From Streptococcus oralis (GTDB taxonomy: Bacteria; Bacillota; Bacilli; Lactobacillales; Streptococcaceae): a stretch of 5,665 nt of DNA. Position numbers and translations under genes: made by a program. The stretch is taken from NCBI GenBank assembly GCA_937930605.1, contig CALHBZ010000161.1, positions 1 to 5,665 of the forward strand. The letters run 5' to 3'. The notes under the pieces are model-generated. The model was not told the DNA's origin. It saw only the letters and a program-made list of their open reading frames with translations, and did not search any database. Position 1 is the stretch's first letter. Every line of letters starts with the position of its first letter. Below, piece after piece: positions 5,285 through 5,665 of the stretch.

Positions 5285-5665
5285 ATGGCAAACATTCTGA
5301 TCGCAGTGACAGGTTCCATCGCCTCCTATAAAGCAGCTGATTTAGTCAGTTCTTTAAAAAAACAAGGCCATGATGTCACTGTCTTAATGACCGAGACGGC
5401 GAGAGAGTTTATCCAGCCTTTGACACTACAGGTACTCTCACAAAATCCTGTTCACCTTGATGTCATGCAGGAACCCTATCCTGATCAAGTCAATCATATC
5501 GAAAGAGGAAAAGAAACCGACCTTTTTATCGTTGTCCCTGCAACTGCTAACACTATTGCCAAACTAGCCCATGGATTTGCGGATAACATGGTTACCAGTA
5601 CGGCTCTTGCCTTGCCAGACCACGTCAAAAAGTTAGTCGCACCAGCTATGAATACAAAGATGTAT
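5285..5665 (+). CDS. coaC: Phosphopantothenoylcysteine decarboxylase (stand-alone CoaC), 3' end cut by window edge
   Basis: FMN-dependent decarboxylase of the HFCD flavoprotein family that converts 4'-phosphopantothenoylcysteine to 4'-phosphopantetheine, the step after CoaB. The first 127 codons are present and the frame is open to the right edge; complete stand-alone CoaC proteins are about 180 residues, so roughly two thirds is here. Visible motifs are TGSIASYKA at residues 9-17 (FMN phosphate-binding loop), NHIE at 70-73 with the family catalytic histidine at 71, PATANTIAKLAHGFADN at 85-101 (the flavin-binding PASANT-type motif) and PAMNTKMY at 120-127 (the substrate-recognition PxMNxxM motif). 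All key residues expected up to the edge are intact. It follows coaB by 11 bases and is probably co-transcribed from the coaB promoter. Confidence 0.95.
   Translation, partial: MANILIAVTGSIASYKAADLVSSLKKQGHDVTVLMTETAREFIQPLTLQVLSQNPVHLDVMQEPYPDQVNHIERGKETDLFIVVPATANTIAKLAHGFADNMVTSTALALPDHVKKLVAPAMNTKMY

Noticed and set aside
1..5665. CRISPR array, tRNA/rRNA genes, insertion sequence or integrase
   Set aside because: No regularly spaced repeats, RNA gene structure or recombinase motifs were seen on either strand.

Overview
This window looks like a chromosomal segment of a mitis-group Streptococcus (S. pneumoniae, S. mitis, S. oralis or a close relative). It carries formate-tetrahydrofolate ligase (fhs) on the minus strand. 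Divergent from it are separate, non-fused coaB and coaC genes in the order ligase then decarboxylase, which is the streptococcal arrangement. Protein sequences, ribosome binding sites and promoter style all fit a low-GC Firmicute. The species call is from memory of protein sequences, not from a search.

Layout. Positions 1-1649 (minus) hold fhs, lacking only about the last six residues and stop, which fall off the left edge. Positions 1650-1822 are an AT-rich intergenic stretch with the fhs promoter and ribosome binding site but no convincing terminator. Positions 1823-4457 (minus) are a two-gene operon that I do not recognise as a named system: a 388-residue protein followed, with an 8-base overlap, by a 491-residue protein. 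Positions 4458-4583 contain two divergent promoters, one for the two-gene operon and one for coaB. Positions 4584-5273 (plus) are coaB, and 5285-5665 (plus) are the first 127 codons of coaC.

The housekeeping parts supply one-carbon metabolism (formyl-THF from formate) and two consecutive steps of coenzyme A synthesis (phosphopantothenate to phosphopantothenoylcysteine to phosphopantetheine). The two-gene cassette between them has visibly lower GC in sampled blocks (about 33-35% against about 43% in fhs), its own near-consensus promoter and no metabolic signature, so I infer that it is an accessory insertion between core genes. No integrase, transposase or tRNA is seen with it.

The cassette is the interesting part. 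The 388-residue protein has a small-residue amphipathic N-terminal repeat region, a coiled coil, a roughly 100-residue Gly/Ala-rich hydrophobic block and a second coiled coil, an architecture reminiscent of helical membrane-inserting proteins. The 491-residue protein carries an N-terminal candidate PD-(D/E)XK-type nuclease core (Glu81, Asp111, Gln120-x-Lys122) followed by a long helical linker and glycine-rich hydrophobic segments. A translationally coupled pair of a membrane-active helical protein and a nuclease-like protein in an accessory site suggests a conflict function (defence or toxin), but this is inference only.
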